A DNA stretch of 41,623 nucleotides from JACQHC01 sp035559715 (GTDB lineage: Bacteria; Gemmatimonadota; Gemmatimonadetes; Gemmatimonadales; GWC2-71-9). The stretch lies in assembly GCA_035559715.1 (NCBI GenBank), contig DATMAW010000067.1, positions 1 through 41,623 of the forward strand, given 5' to 3'. The notes under the pieces were generated by a model. It did no database searches and was not told the origin of the DNA. It saw nothing but the letters and a program-made list of their open reading frames with translations. Shown here one piece after another: positions 6,834 through 15,016 of the stretch. The stretch's first letter is position 1; each line of letters starts with the position of its first letter. The position numbers were made by a program, and so were the translations under genes.

Positions 6834-8585
6834 GTGTCACACACCGCTCTCGCCCGGAAGTACCGGCCCCGCCGCTTCAGCGAACTGATCGGCCAGGAGC
6901 ACGTGGCGGCCGGGCTCGCCGGCGCCGTGGCGCGGAACCGCGTGGCGCACGCGTACCTGCTCACGGGGCCGCGCGGCGTCGGCAAGACCACGGCCGCTCG
7001 CATTCTCGCGATGGCGCTGAACTGCGAGCGGCGGGGAGAAGCCTCGGGCGGGGAACCCTGCGGGACGTGCGACTCGTGCGCGCGCATCTGGTCGGGCGCC
7101 GCGAACCTCGATGTCGTGGAGATTGACGCCGCCTCCAACCGCGGCGTGGACGATGCCCGCGACCTGCGCGAGCGCGCGATGTACGCGGCCAGCGGCCCGG
7201 AACGCTCCAAGGTGTACATCGTGGACGAGGCGCACATGCTCACGCGCGAGGCGTGGAATGCGCTCCTCAAGATCCTGGAAGAGCCGCCCCCGCGCGTGGT
7301 ATTCGTATTCGCCACCACCGAGCCCCAGAAGATCCAAAACACCGCGGCGCCCGTCATGAGCCGGATGCAGCGCTTCGATTTCCGGCGCCTGGGGCCGCAC
7401 GCGATCGTGGAGCGGCTGCGCGAGGTCGCGCGGATGGAGCAGATCCCGGTGGAGGAGGACGCGTTACAGCTCATGGCGCGCGTCGCCGCGGGCGGGATGC
7501 GCGATGCGTTGTCCCTGCTCGACCAGGCCGTGGCATTCGGCGAGGGACCCGTCACGACTACCGGCGTGCGCGAGGCGCTCGGCCTGATCGCGGACGAGCT
7601 GTATGCCGAGGTGCTCGATCTCGTGGCGGCTCGACGCAGCGCGGACGTGTTCCCGTTCGTGGCACGGCTGGTGGAGGCGGGAGCGGATTTGACGGAGTTC
7701 GTGGCGGGCCTGGGTGAAGCGCTGCGAGCCCTGCTCCTCCGCGTGGTCGGCGGGGATTCCGCGGGCCTCACGGAAACGATCCGCGCCGCCGTTGAACGAC
7801 ACGCCACCGATTTTCGCCCCGGGGACCTGCTCCGCATGCTCAAGCTGCTGGCGGAAACGGAAACCGCGATTCGCCGGAGCGCGAATGCCAGACTCTACGT
7901 GGAGATTTTGCTGCTCCAATGGACTCTGCTGGATCGCACCGTGGACCTGGCGGAAGTGTTGGAGGCGTTGGGGAGCCCCGGCGGGCAGGGAACCCCGAGC
8001 GGGCAGGGAGGGCAGGGAGGGCAGAAAGGACTTGAACGGCCGCAATCCCGAGAGCCTGGTGGTCCTGAACCGTCGGCGCCTGTCGCGAGCCAACTTCGGC
8101 CCCCCGCCGCCCCTGTGAACTCCCCTCCGGAAGCCACGGTTGTGCGGCCAGCCCAGGGCAGCGGGCTCAGCGCGGAGACGCTCGCCGCCTGGTGGCCCGC
8201 GGTCGTGGACACGGTGGGACAGCGGCGGCGGATGTTACGCGAAGCGCTCTCCCGCGTCACGCCGGTCCTCGCTCAGGATGGAGCCGTGGTCCTGGAATTC
8301 CCCGAGGGCGACGTGCACCGGGAGGGGGTGGAGCAGAGCCGGACCGTGGTGGAGGACGCGATCGCCCAGGTAACAGGAGCCGTGGCACGGCTTGTGGTCC
8401 GAACCCCGGCGCGCGGGCAGGGCGGTGAGGCAGGGGGAGGGGGACCGGGCGGGCCGGGCACTGCGCCTGAGATCAAGCGGCTCGATCGCCAGGGCGATCG
8501 TGAAGAGCGGCTGCGGGTGTACCGGTCCAAGGATCCGGCGCTCGACGCGGCTGTGGACGCGTTTGATCTCGAACTCTCCGAGTAA
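6834..8585 (+). CDS. dnaX: DNA polymerase III subunit gamma/tau
   Basis: DnaX is the ATPase of the clamp loader that places the beta clamp on DNA. The 583-residue protein starts with SHTALARKYRPRRFSELIGQ and has a Walker A motif GPRGVGKTT (45-53). The zinc module is Cys64 with CGTCDSC (Cys76, 79, 82), and the Walker B region is VYIVDEAHML. The sensor 1 region reads MSRMQRFDFR where many DnaX proteins have LSRCQRFDF. After domain III comes a Gly/Pro/Gln linker (about residues 380-450) encoded by repeats of GGCAGGGA near 7985-8025, then a short tau-like C-terminal domain. No A-rich slippery site for programmed frameshifting is seen. The start is GTG 6834. Confidence 0.96.
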   Translation: MSHTALARKYRPRRFSELIGQEHVAAGLAGAVARNRVAHAYLLTGPRGVGKTTAARILAMALNCERRGEASGGEPCGTCDSCARIWSGAANLDVVEIDAASNRGVDDARDLRERAMYAASGPERSKVYIVDEAHMLTREAWNALLKILEEPPPRVVFVFATTEPQKIQNTAAPVMSRMQRFDFRRLGPHAIVERLREVARMEQIPVEEDALQLMARVAAGGMRDALSLLDQAVAFGEGPVTTTGVREALGLIADELYAEVLDLVAARRSADVFPFVARLVEAGADLTEFVAGLGEALRALLLRVVGGDSAGLTETIRAAVERHATDFRPGDLLRMLKLLAETETAIRRSANARLYVEILLLQWTLLDRTVDLAEVLEALGSPGGQGTPSGQGGQGGQKGLERPQSREPGGPEPSAPVASQLRPPAAPVNSPPEATVVRPAQGSGLSAETLAAWWPAVVDTVGQRRRMLREALSRVTPVLAQDGAVVLEFPEGDVHREGVEQSRTVVEDAIAQVTGAVARLVVRTPARGQGGEAGGGGPGGPGTAPEIKRLDRQGDREERLRVYRSKDPALDAAVDAFDLELSE

Positions 8586-8661
8586 CTTGCGGCTTCCCAT
8601 GGGATTACGATAGCTTCCCTCTGGGCGGCTCCGGTGTGCCACGACCGGGCCGCTATCGCGC

Positions 8662-8979
8662 ATGCCAGACTTCTCACAACTGCTCCAACTCGGCCAGCAG
8701 GTCCAGGGTCGGCTGACTCAGATGCAGACGACGCTGACCCAGACTGCCGTCACCGGTTCCGCCGGCGGCGGGATGGTGCAGGCCACCGCCGACGGTCGCG
8801 GCCAAATCCGCAGCATCCGGATCGATCCCTCCCTGCTCGGCAATGCCGACGCCGAGATGCTGGAGGATCTGGTGCTGGCTGCCGTGTCGGAGGCGCAGCG
8901 CCGGGCTGAGGAGCTGTACCGCGAGGAGTTGCGGAAGGCCACCGGGGGGCTGCCGCTCCCGTTCCAGCTGCCGTTATAG
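8662..8979 (+). CDS. ybaB: YbaB/EbfC family nucleoid-associated protein
   Basis: This 105-residue protein matches the YbaB/EbfC family in size and layout. An N-terminal helix (FSQLLQLGQQVQGRLTQMQ) is followed by a central beta part (VQATADGRGQIRSIRID) and a C-terminal helix (DLVLAAVSEAQRRAEELY). The family forms tweezer-like dimers that bind DNA, and its gene regularly lies between dnaX and recR, as here. The gap after dnaX is 76 bases and contains TAGCTT at 8611-8616, which could serve as an extra -10 box. Three bases separate its stop from the recR start. Confidence 0.93.
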   Translation: MPDFSQLLQLGQQVQGRLTQMQTTLTQTAVTGSAGGGMVQATADGRGQIRSIRIDPSLLGNADAEMLEDLVLAAVSEAQRRAEELYREELRKATGGLPLPFQLPL

Positions 8980-8982
8980 GCG

Positions 8983-9579
8983 GTGTCGGTTCTCGACGAG
9001 GTGACCACCGAGCTCGCGCGTCTTCCAGGGATCGGTCGGAAGACGGCAACACGGCTCACCTACTTCTTGCTGCGCCAGCCGAAAGGCTCCATTGACCGTC
9101 TCGCGGCCGCGCTGCATGCCCTGGGCACGCGAGTTGCGCCGTGCTCGGTGTGTGGGGCCTGGAGCGAGCCGGATCCGTGCGCGATCTGCTCCGACCCCCG
9201 GCGAGATCGGGCCACCGTGTGCGTGGTGGAGGAAGCGTCGGACATCGACGCCGTGGAGCGGACGGGGGAATACCGCGGGGTCTATCACGTACTCGGCGGC
9301 CACCTGTCGCCGCTCGATGGCGTGGGCCCCGATGATCTCCGGATCAACGAGTTGACGGCGCGGGTGACGAACGGTTCCGGCGTGCGCGAGGTGATCCTCG
9401 CCACCAACCCGTCCATGGAAGGGGAAGTGACGGCCACCTACGTTCGCAGCGTGCTGGATCCCCTGGGTGTGCGGGTCACTCGTATCGCGCTCGGGCTGCC
9501 GGTGGGTGGGGATCTGGAGTACGCGGATGGGCTCACCATCGCGCGGGCGCTGGCGGCGCGGCGCGAGATGGGGGAGTGA
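8983..9579 (+). CDS. recR: Recombination protein RecR
   Basis: RecR works with RecO (and RecF) to load RecA at gaps in single-stranded DNA. The 198-residue protein shows the helix-hairpin-helix region LARLPGIGRKTATRL (11-25) and a four-cysteine zinc finger, CSVC (Cys54, Cys57) with CAIC (Cys66, Cys69). The TOPRIM domain starts at VCVVEEASDIDAVERTG, with GGHLSPLDGVGPDDL following. Length and domain order are normal. The GTG start at 8983 follows ybaB by three bases, and the stop overlaps the next gene (TGATG). Confidence 0.96.
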   Translation: MSVLDEVTTELARLPGIGRKTATRLTYFLLRQPKGSIDRLAAALHALGTRVAPCSVCGAWSEPDPCAICSDPRRDRATVCVVEEASDIDAVERTGEYRGVYHVLGGHLSPLDGVGPDDLRINELTARVTNGSGVREVILATNPSMEGEVTATYVRSVLDPLGVRVTRIALGLPVGGDLEYADGLTIARALAARREMGE

Positions 9580-9848
9580 TGGGGCCGCGGACCAAAGCCG
9601 CGCTGGTGGGTCTCGGCATCGGGGCCGCGCTCGGACTCGTTCTCGCGCAGTACTCCATGGATCGGCATCGCGAGGCGCTGTTCAGCACGCAGCCCTTGCG
9701 CCGGCTGTCCGCCCTGGGCTATCTCAACGGCCACCCGAGCGTCGAGACGGTGCGACTGCTGCGGGATTACCTGTCATGGGAACGGCATCCGATGCTGCGC
9801 CGGCGAGCGGAGCGCATCGTGCGGCGGATGGAAGCCCAACTCGGCTGA
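9579..9848 (+). CDS. Small single-span membrane protein of unknown function
   Basis: The 89-residue product has one hydrophobic segment (AALVGLGIGAALGLVLAQY, about residues 6-24) followed by a basic cytoplasmic or periplasmic helix ending RRRAERIVRRMEAQLG. No family is recognised. The ATG at 9579 shares one base with the recR stop; the GTG at 9576 would add one residue. It is followed 12 bases later by the mglB-like gene. Codon use and operon position argue that it is expressed. Its link to MglA/MglB is by position only. Confidence 0.65.
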   Translation: MGPRTKAALVGLGIGAALGLVLAQYSMDRHREALFSTQPLRRLSALGYLNGHPSVETVRLLRDYLSWERHPMLRRRAERIVRRMEAQLG

Positions 9849-9860
9849 GTCGAGGAGGCG

Positions 9861-10355
9861 ATGGCGGAAACCAGTGCCAGCACCTGGTCGCTCGGCGAAG
9901 ACGACCACCGCAAGATCGTCGAGCACCTGAATACGCTGCTCAAGGAATCGAACGCCCGCTGCGCGTTGCTCGTGGACCGGGCGGGCCAACTGCTCGCCAA
10001 CGCCGGCGAGCAGCTCTCCTTCGATCCCACGGCCTTCGCCTCGCTCACGGCCGCGGACTTTTCCGCCAACGACCAGCTCGCCAAGATGATTGGCGAGCCG
10101 GAGTTCGCGTCCCTGTTCCATCAGGGCGAAAAGGAATCCATGTATCTCGCCGACGTGGCGCGGCGCGTGATCCTCGTGGTGCTGTTCGATCAACGCACGA
10201 CCGTCGGGATGGTGCGGCTGCGCGTGAAGCAGTCGGTGCAGGACCTGGGAAAGGTGTTCGATGACATGTTCGGCCGACTCGCCGCGGGCGGTGCGGCGCC
10301 GCGGGGTGGCGTGCTGGAAGGTGCGGAGGATGAGATTGACAAGCTGTTTGGCTGA
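9861..10355 (+). CDS. mglB: Roadblock/LC7 domain protein, MglB-like GTPase-activating partner
   Basis: This 164-residue protein has the Roadblock/LC7 fold pattern: LNTLLKESNARCALLVDRAGQLLANAG, then a long helix, then YLADVARRVILVVLFDQ and RLRVKQSVQDLGKVFDDMF. MglB proteins are dimeric GTPase-activating proteins for the Ras-like switch MglA. They set cell polarity and gliding motility in Myxococcus and relatives. The pairing with mglA 18 bases downstream makes this assignment firm at family level. The C-terminal tail (GGAAPRGGVLEGAEDEIDKL) is extended and charged. A GAGGAGG ribosome site precedes the ATG. Confidence 0.85.
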   Translation: MAETSASTWSLGEDDHRKIVEHLNTLLKESNARCALLVDRAGQLLANAGEQLSFDPTAFASLTAADFSANDQLAKMIGEPEFASLFHQGEKESMYLADVARRVILVVLFDQRTTVGMVRLRVKQSVQDLGKVFDDMFGRLAAGGAAPRGGVLEGAEDEIDKLFG

Positions 10356-10373
10356 CCGCGGGAGCGACTGACC

Positions 10374-11048
10374 ATGTCGATGATCAACTACGCGTCCCGC
10401 GAGATCAACTGCAAGCTGGTCTATTACGGGCCGGGCCTTGGCGGCAAGACCACCAACCTCGAGCACGTCTATCAGAAGGTGGCGCCGGACACCCGGGGCA
10501 AGATGGTCTCACTTGCCACCGAGACCGAACGCACGCTGTTCTTCGACTTCCTGCCGGTGGATCTCGGCACCATCCGGGGATTCAAGACGCGCTTTCACCT
10601 CTACACGGTGCCGGGGCAGGTGTACTACAACGCCTCGCGCAAGCTGATCCTCAAGGGCGTGGACGGCGTGGTGTTCGTGGCCGACAGCCAGGTCGAGCGC
10701 ATGGAAGCGAACATCGAGTCCATGCAGAACCTGTACGACAACATGGCGCAGTACGGATACGATCTGACGAAGATCCCGTTCGTCATTCAGTACAACAAGC
10801 GCGACCTGCCCAACGCGGCGCCCATCAAGGACCTCCAGGCGCAGCTGAATCCCGGGTGGCCGGTGGAAGATCCGGCCAAGCAGGCGCCGGCGCCGGATCC
10901 CTGGCACCCGGGGGAGTTGTTGATTCAGCAGGTGGACGGCAACTGGATCGAGCGGGCGCCGTACTTCGAGTCCGTCGCCGTCACCGGGGAAGGAGTGTTC
11001 GACACGTTACGCGCCGTTGCGAAACTGGTACTCAAGACGCTGAGCTGA
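10374..11048 (+). CDS. mglA: MglA-type Ras-like GTPase
   Basis: MglA cycles between GTP and GDP forms to mark a cell pole. Motifs are clear: P-loop GPGLGGKTT (19-27), switch I with FDFLPVDLG (57-65), TVPGQVYYNASRK (78-90) with the MglA-typical TVPGQ in place of Ras DTAGQ, and NKRDLP (141-146). At 224 residues it is about 30 longer than Myxococcus MglA. The extra length is a Pro/Trp-rich segment, roughly residues 160-194 (NPGWPVEDPAKQAPAPDPW...), inserted before PYFESVAVTGEGVFDTL. The gene sits between the mglB-like gene and pgsA. Confidence 0.92.
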   Translation: MSMINYASREINCKLVYYGPGLGGKTTNLEHVYQKVAPDTRGKMVSLATETERTLFFDFLPVDLGTIRGFKTRFHLYTVPGQVYYNASRKLILKGVDGVVFVADSQVERMEANIESMQNLYDNMAQYGYDLTKIPFVIQYNKRDLPNAAPIKDLQAQLNPGWPVEDPAKQAPAPDPWHPGELLIQQVDGNWIERAPYFESVAVTGEGVFDTLRAVAKLVLKTLS

Positions 11049-11049
11049 G

Positions 11050-11760
11050 ATGTTGCCCACACCCGGCGCCGATAAGCGCGCGCCTCCGGCCGCGGTGTGG
11101 ACCCTCCCCAACATCCTGACCGTCGCGCGGATCGCGCTGTCGCCGGTCATCGCGCTCCTGCCGTTCATCGCGGGCCACGTCCCCAAGCTGATTGCCTTCG
11201 TGGTGTTCCTGGCCGCCGCCATCAGCGACATCTACGACGGCCGCCTGGCCCGCGAGCGCAAACAGATCACCGACCTGGGAACGGTCCTGGATCCCCTGGC
11301 GGACAAGCTGCTCCTGTTCGCCACTCTCGTCCCGATCTACTGGATCACGCACTACCGCATGGTGCAGTACGAGATTCCCTGGTGGGGCAGCGTGCCGTTG
11401 TGGGTGGCGCTGCTGTTGATCGGGCGCGAGCTGGTGATGATCGTGCTGCGCCACGTGGCGCAGCGACGAGGCGTCGTCATCGCGGCGGCGGGCGCGGGCA
11501 AGCTCAAGACGATCGTGCAGGACGTGTTCATCGGCGCCACGATCGGCTGGTTTGCCTGGAAAGACATGCGGGCCACCTTTGGCTGGGAGCGCGGCTGGTT
11601 CGGCGAGTTCTGGGAGCGGTTCCACGGCCTGGTCGTGGCGATCACGCTGGGGATCGCCGTGCTGCTCACGGTCTACTCGCTGGCCGTCTACCTCTACCGC
11701 TACCGGCGCCTGCTGCGCCAATCCTCACCTCCCCAGCCGGCCGCCGGAGATGGAGGTTGA
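11050..11760 (+). CDS. pgsA: CDP-diacylglycerol-glycerol-3-phosphate 3-phosphatidyltransferase
   Basis: PgsA makes phosphatidylglycerolphosphate in the inner membrane, the first committed step to phosphatidylglycerol and cardiolipin. The CDP-alcohol phosphotransferase motif is perfect: Asp60-x2-Asp63-Gly64-x2-Ala67-Arg68-x8-Gly77-x3-Asp81-x3-Asp85. TLPNILTVARIALSP at residues 18-32 is typical of PgsA. At 236 residues it is longer than E. coli PgsA because of an extra loop around VFIGATIGWFAWKDMRATFG and WGSERGW-like sequence before the last helix. It begins two bases after the mglA stop and its end overlaps cinA by 11 bases. Confidence 0.92.
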   Translation: MLPTPGADKRAPPAAVWTLPNILTVARIALSPVIALLPFIAGHVPKLIAFVVFLAAAISDIYDGRLARERKQITDLGTVLDPLADKLLLFATLVPIYWITHYRMVQYEIPWWGSVPLWVALLLIGRELVMIVLRHVAQRRGVVIAAAGAGKLKTIVQDVFIGATIGWFAWKDMRATFGWERGWFGEFWERFHGLVVAITLGIAVLLTVYSLAVYLYRYRRLLRQSSPPQPAAGDGG

Positions 11761-13006
11761 GCTTCTGACGATCGGCACCGAGCTGTTGCTCGGTTTCACG
11801 ATCGACACCAACGCCTCCGATATCGCTCGCGCCCTGGCTTCGATCGGGGCGCGAGTCGTTAGACAGACAACCGTCGGCGACGACGAGGCGGCCATCGGCG
11901 ACGCCCTGCGCGAGGCGCTCGCGCGCACGGGCTTCGTCATCGCGACAGGCGGACTTGGCCCCACGCGGGACGACGTCACCAAGCAGGCCGCCGCGCGCTT
12001 GTTCAACGCGCCACTCGAGCTTGACGAGCGGTACCTCGAGGTGCTGCGCCAGCGATTCGAATCGCTCGGCCGGGGGCCGATGCCCGCGGCCAACCGTTCC
12101 CAGGCGGAAGTGCCGCGCGGCGCTGTGGTCCTGAAGAACCGGTGGGGGACGGCGCCGGGGTTGTGGCTCGAGGGCCCGCCCGGCACGGTGGTGCTCCTCC
12201 CCGGCGTGCCCCGCGAGATGCGTGGTTTGATCGAGCACGAGGTGGTCCCCCGTCTTGGCGAGCGCATGCGACAACTCGGCTCGCCCGACGTCGTCACGCG
12301 CTCCCGTACGCTGCGGACCACCGGGATTTCGGAATCGGCCCTCGCCGATCGAATCGGTGACCTCGAGGATCAACTCGCCCCGGCCCGACTGGCCTACCTG
12401 CCTGGATTCGAGGGCGTTGACCTGCGGCTGACCGTCTGGGGCCTTGCGGCGGCGGCAGCCGAGGAGGCGCTCGATCGCGGCGCCGAGTTGCTGCGACCGG
12501 CGCTCGGCCACCACCTGTACGGCGAAGGGGACGCGGATCTCGCGGCGATCGTGCTCGACCTGCTGCGCCAACGACGTCTCTCGCTCGCCGTAGCGGAGTC
12601 CTGCACCGGGGGCCTGCTGAGCGGGCGGCTGACCGCCGTGCCGGGCTCGTCCGACGTCTTCGTGGGCGGCATCGTCGCCTACAGCAACACGATCAAGACC
12701 GCACAGCTCGGCGTGCCCGCCGACGTGATTGCCAGCCGTGGCGCGGTGAGCGAGGAGACCGTTCGAGCCATGGCGCGGGGCGTTATGGCGCAGCTCGGGG
12801 CGCGAGCCGGCGTTGCGATCACCGGAATCGCAGGTCCCTCGGGAGGAACGCCGGAGAAGCCGGTCGGAACCGTGTGGATCGCGGCGGCGGTCGAGAGCCA
12901 GGAACGAGCGGTACAGCGGAGGTTTCCGGGCGATCGCGAGGACGTGCGGAGGAGGAGCGCGCAGGCGGGCCTGGATCTTCTGAGGGGATTGCTGACGACT
13001 GCGTGA
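11750..13006 (+). CDS. cinA: CinA family protein (nicotinamide-nucleotide amidase type)
   Basis: The 418-residue protein has two domains. The N-terminal half (MEVELLTIGTELLLGFTIDTN) is a molybdopterin-binding-like COG1058 domain, and GGLGPTRDDVTKQA is its conserved loop. The C-terminal half (from about residue 260) is the PncC/CinA domain with AESCTGGLLSGRL and AITGIAGPSGGTPEKPVG. It deamidates nicotinamide mononucleotide in NAD recycling, and the full-length form can also hydrolyse ADP-ribose. ATG 11750 gives the canonical N-terminus and lies inside the pgsA end. The stop falls within the left arm of the repeat element at 13004-13086. Confidence 0.93.
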   Translation: MEVELLTIGTELLLGFTIDTNASDIARALASIGARVVRQTTVGDDEAAIGDALREALARTGFVIATGGLGPTRDDVTKQAAARLFNAPLELDERYLEVLRQRFESLGRGPMPAANRSQAEVPRGAVVLKNRWGTAPGLWLEGPPGTVVLLPGVPREMRGLIEHEVVPRLGERMRQLGSPDVVTRSRTLRTTGISESALADRIGDLEDQLAPARLAYLPGFEGVDLRLTVWGLAAAAAEEALDRGAELLRPALGHHLYGEGDADLAAIVLDLLRQRRLSLAVAESCTGGLLSGRLTAVPGSSDVFVGGIVAYSNTIKTAQLGVPADVIASRGAVSEETVRAMARGVMAQLGARAGVAITGIAGPSGGTPEKPVGTVWIAAAVESQERAVQRRFPGDREDVRRRSAQAGLDLLRGLLTTA

Positions 13007-13086
13007 TGACGGGAGATCATCGGTGACGTGCCTTGTTTCGCACTGAGGCGCTTCGCCGCCGCCCGCCATCGCCCATCATCGCCTGC
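13004..13086. repeat. Inverted GGCGAT-type 10-bp-period repeat element (copy 1)
   Basis: The left arm (13004-13027) reads as degenerate units TGAT-GACG, GGAGAT-CATC, GGTGAC with a 10-bp period. The right arm has ATCGCC at 13068-13073 and 13078-13083, again 10 bp apart. GATGACGGGAGAT in the left arm pairs with ATCGCCCATCATC in the right arm with two mismatches. Between them a small hairpin, GGCG-CTT-CGCC, is visible. The same layout occurs at 32083-32209. It may act as a transcription end or RNA hairpin between cinA and grpE. Confidence 0.5.
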
Positions 13087-13130
13087 GATTCGCCCGCTCC
13101 CAGGGCTGCCATCCGGGCAGGGGAAACAGG

Positions 13131-13136
13131 TACATT
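13131..13136 (+). promoter_or_regulatory. Probable -10 box of grpE-dnaJ
   Basis: TACATT ends 16 bases before the grpE ATG at 13153. The same hexamer serves the aldolase promoter. No TTGACA-like box lies 16-18 bases upstream, so a different sigma factor or an activator may be involved. Confidence 0.45.
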
Positions 13137-13152
13137 CCCTGCCTCATCAGGG

Positions 13153-13866
13153 ATGGATATGGCGAAACACAAGACACACGGCGTACAGCAGAAGACCGAG
13201 CAATCGCATCCCGTGGCCGAGGCGGCCACTGCGGCAGAGGCGCCAGCCAAACCGGAGCCGGACGAGGCCGGTTCGCTGGAGCACGGTAGCGAGGTCGGGA
13301 CGACCGGGGCTGACCTCGATCAGGCGGGTGCCGGGTCGTCGGCGGAGGGTGCGTCGGCGGTGCTTGCAGAGCCCACGGAAAGCGCGCTCCATCGGACGCA
13401 GGACGAACTGGCCGAGTTGAAGGACCGCCACCTCAGGTTGCATGCCGAGTTCGACAACTACAAGAAGCGGGTTCAGCGCGAGCGGGTGGAGATGTTCGCA
13501 CGGGCCCAGGCGCAGGTCGTGGCCGGCATCCTGGACGTGTTGGACGATCTCGCGCGCGTGGCACACCTCGATCCTGAGCGAACCAGCGGCGCGGATGTGT
13601 TGGCGGGCGTGGAACTGGTGGAGCGCAAGCTGCTGAAAGGGCTCGAGACGGCGGGGCTCGAGCGCGTGGGAGAAGCGGGTGTGCCGTTCGATCCCAATCT
13701 GCACGAGGCGGTGACGACGGTCCCCGCTCCCGTCGCCGACCAGGACCACACGGTGGCGCAGGTGTTTCAGGCGGGATACCGGTTCGCGGGCGCGCTGCTC
13801 CGCCCGGCGCGCGTGAGCGTCTACGTCTGGCAGCAGCCCTCCACGGATGGGGGCGAGGCCGCCTGA
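13153..13866 (+). CDS. grpE: Nucleotide exchange factor GrpE
   Basis: GrpE releases ADP from DnaK in the Hsp70 cycle. Residues 1-75 are acidic and disordered (EATEAAE-type stretches). The dimerising helix follows (TQDELAELKDRHLRLHAEFD), then NYKKRVQRERVEMFARAQAQ. The C-terminal beta domain has GVPFDPNLHEAV and VAQVFQAGYRFAGALLRPARV. The length is 237 residues. An earlier in-frame start at 13033 would cover the repeat element and the -10 box, so ATG 13153 is preferred; ATG 13159 is also possible. dnaJ starts two bases after the stop. dnaK is not in the window. Confidence 0.95.
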   Translation: MDMAKHKTHGVQQKTEQSHPVAEAATAAEAPAKPEPDEAGSLEHGSEVGTTGADLDQAGAGSSAEGASAVLAEPTESALHRTQDELAELKDRHLRLHAEFDNYKKRVQRERVEMFARAQAQVVAGILDVLDDLARVAHLDPERTSGADVLAGVELVERKLLKGLETAGLERVGEAGVPFDPNLHEAVTTVPAPVADQDHTVAQVFQAGYRFAGALLRPARVSVYVWQQPSTDGGEAA

Positions 13867-13868
13867 GA

Positions 13869-14990
13869 ATGGCCGCCGCCAAGGACTATTACCAGACGCT
13901 GGGCGTGAGCCAGCAAGCCAGCACGGAGGAGATCAAGAAGGCCTACCGTCGCCTGGCCAAGAAGTACCACCCCGACGCCAGCCCCGGCAATCAAGCGGCC
14001 GCCGAGAAGTTCAAGGAGATCTCCGAAGCGTACTCCGTTCTGTCCGACTCGGACAAGCGCAAACAATACGACCTGATGCGGAAGTACGGCGCGTTCGGGG
14101 CCGCGATGGGTGGAGCCGGTCGGGCGGGGTCCCGCGCGCGGCCAGGCGCGGGATCAACCGCCGGTGGTGCTGGGCCGGGGGACTTCGAAGCAGGGCCGCT
14201 TGGCGGATTCGGGGGATTGGGCGGGCTCGGTGATCTGTTCAACTCGATCTTCGGTCGTGGGCGCCGGGAATCCGTCGAGCCGATCGAACTGACGGTTTCC
14301 GTTCCGTTCCGCGTGGCCGCGCTCGGCGGCCAGGTGTCCGTCACCGTTCCCGTCTCGGAGACCTGTCCAACGTGCGGAGGCTCCGGCGCCGCACCCGGCA
14401 CCAGTGTGACGACGTGCCGTGAGTGCGGTGGGCGGGGAACCGTGAGCTTTGGCCAGGGAGGGTTCGCGGTCAGCCGGCCATGTCCCGCGTGTCGCGGCCG
14501 CGGGCGGGTTGCAGCGACGCCGTGTCCCGCGTGTCGCGGTCAGGGGGACGTGGGCGTGTCCAAGCAGATCAGGGTGCAGGTGCCGGCCGGCACGGAGGAC
14601 GGGCAAAAGGTGCGGCTCCGCGGCCAGGGACAACGGCACCCCGGCGGGGGACAGGCGGGCGATGTGATCATCACCTTCTCGGTGGAGCCCGACCGATTCT
14701 TCCACCGTGACGGTCTCGACGTTCACTGCACCGTGCCGATCAACCTGGCACAGGCGATGCTCGGCACCAAGCTGAAGGTGCGCACAGTCGACGGGCGGCG
14801 CATGGTACTCAAGGTCCCGCCGGGCACGAGCCCGGGGAAGAAGTTCCGGATTCGTGGGCAAGGGATCGAGAAGAACGGCACCCGTGGTGATCAGATCGTC
14901 GAGGTGTCGGTGAGTCTTCCGGAGAGCATGACGCCGGAGCAGGAGCAGCTGTTCCGGAAGTTCGCCCAGGCTGCGGGGCTCAAGCACTGA
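13869..14990 (+). CDS. dnaJ: Chaperone protein DnaJ (type I Hsp40)
   Basis: DnaJ delivers substrates to DnaK and stimulates its ATPase. All type I parts are present. The J domain (DYYQTLGVSQQAS) has HPD at residues 34-36. A Gly/Phe-Gly/Ala-rich linker follows, and then four zinc repeats: CPTCGGSG, CRECGGRG, CPACRGRG and CPACRGQG. The two C-terminal substrate-binding domains follow (VPAGTEDGQKVRLRGQG, VPPGTSPGKKFRIRGQG). The length of 373 is typical. It is cotranscribed with grpE and ends in a 7-bp inverted repeat (14994-15016) shared with a convergent gene. Confidence 0.97.
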   Translation: MAAAKDYYQTLGVSQQASTEEIKKAYRRLAKKYHPDASPGNQAAAEKFKEISEAYSVLSDSDKRKQYDLMRKYGAFGAAMGGAGRAGSRARPGAGSTAGGAGPGDFEAGPLGGFGGLGGLGDLFNSIFGRGRRESVEPIELTVSVPFRVAALGGQVSVTVPVSETCPTCGGSGAAPGTSVTTCRECGGRGTVSFGQGGFAVSRPCPACRGRGRVAATPCPACRGQGDVGVSKQIRVQVPAGTEDGQKVRLRGQGQRHPGGGQAGDVIITFSVEPDRFFHRDGLDVHCTVPINLAQAMLGTKLKVRTVDGRRMVLKVPPGTSPGKKFRIRGQGIEKNGTRGDQIVEVSVSLPESMTPEQEQLFRKFAQAAGLKH

Positions 14991-14993
14991 CGC

Positions 14994-15016
14994 AGGCGCG
15001 GCCTTCTAGCGCGCCT
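14994..15016. terminator. Candidate bidirectional terminator hairpin
   Basis: AGGCGCG (14994-15000) and CGCGCCT (15010-15016) are perfect inverted repeats with a 9-base loop between the convergent dnaJ and lipoprotein genes. There is no T-tract, so intrinsic termination is uncertain. Confidence 0.4.

Noticed and set aside
7980..8040. Programmed frameshift site in dnaX
   Set aside because: The GGCAGGGA repeats are G-rich and there is no A-tract slippery heptamer. The frame continues into a normal tau-like end.
13033..13152. N-terminal extension of grpE
   Set aside because: It would cover part of the repeat element and the -10 box and has no resemblance to GrpE.
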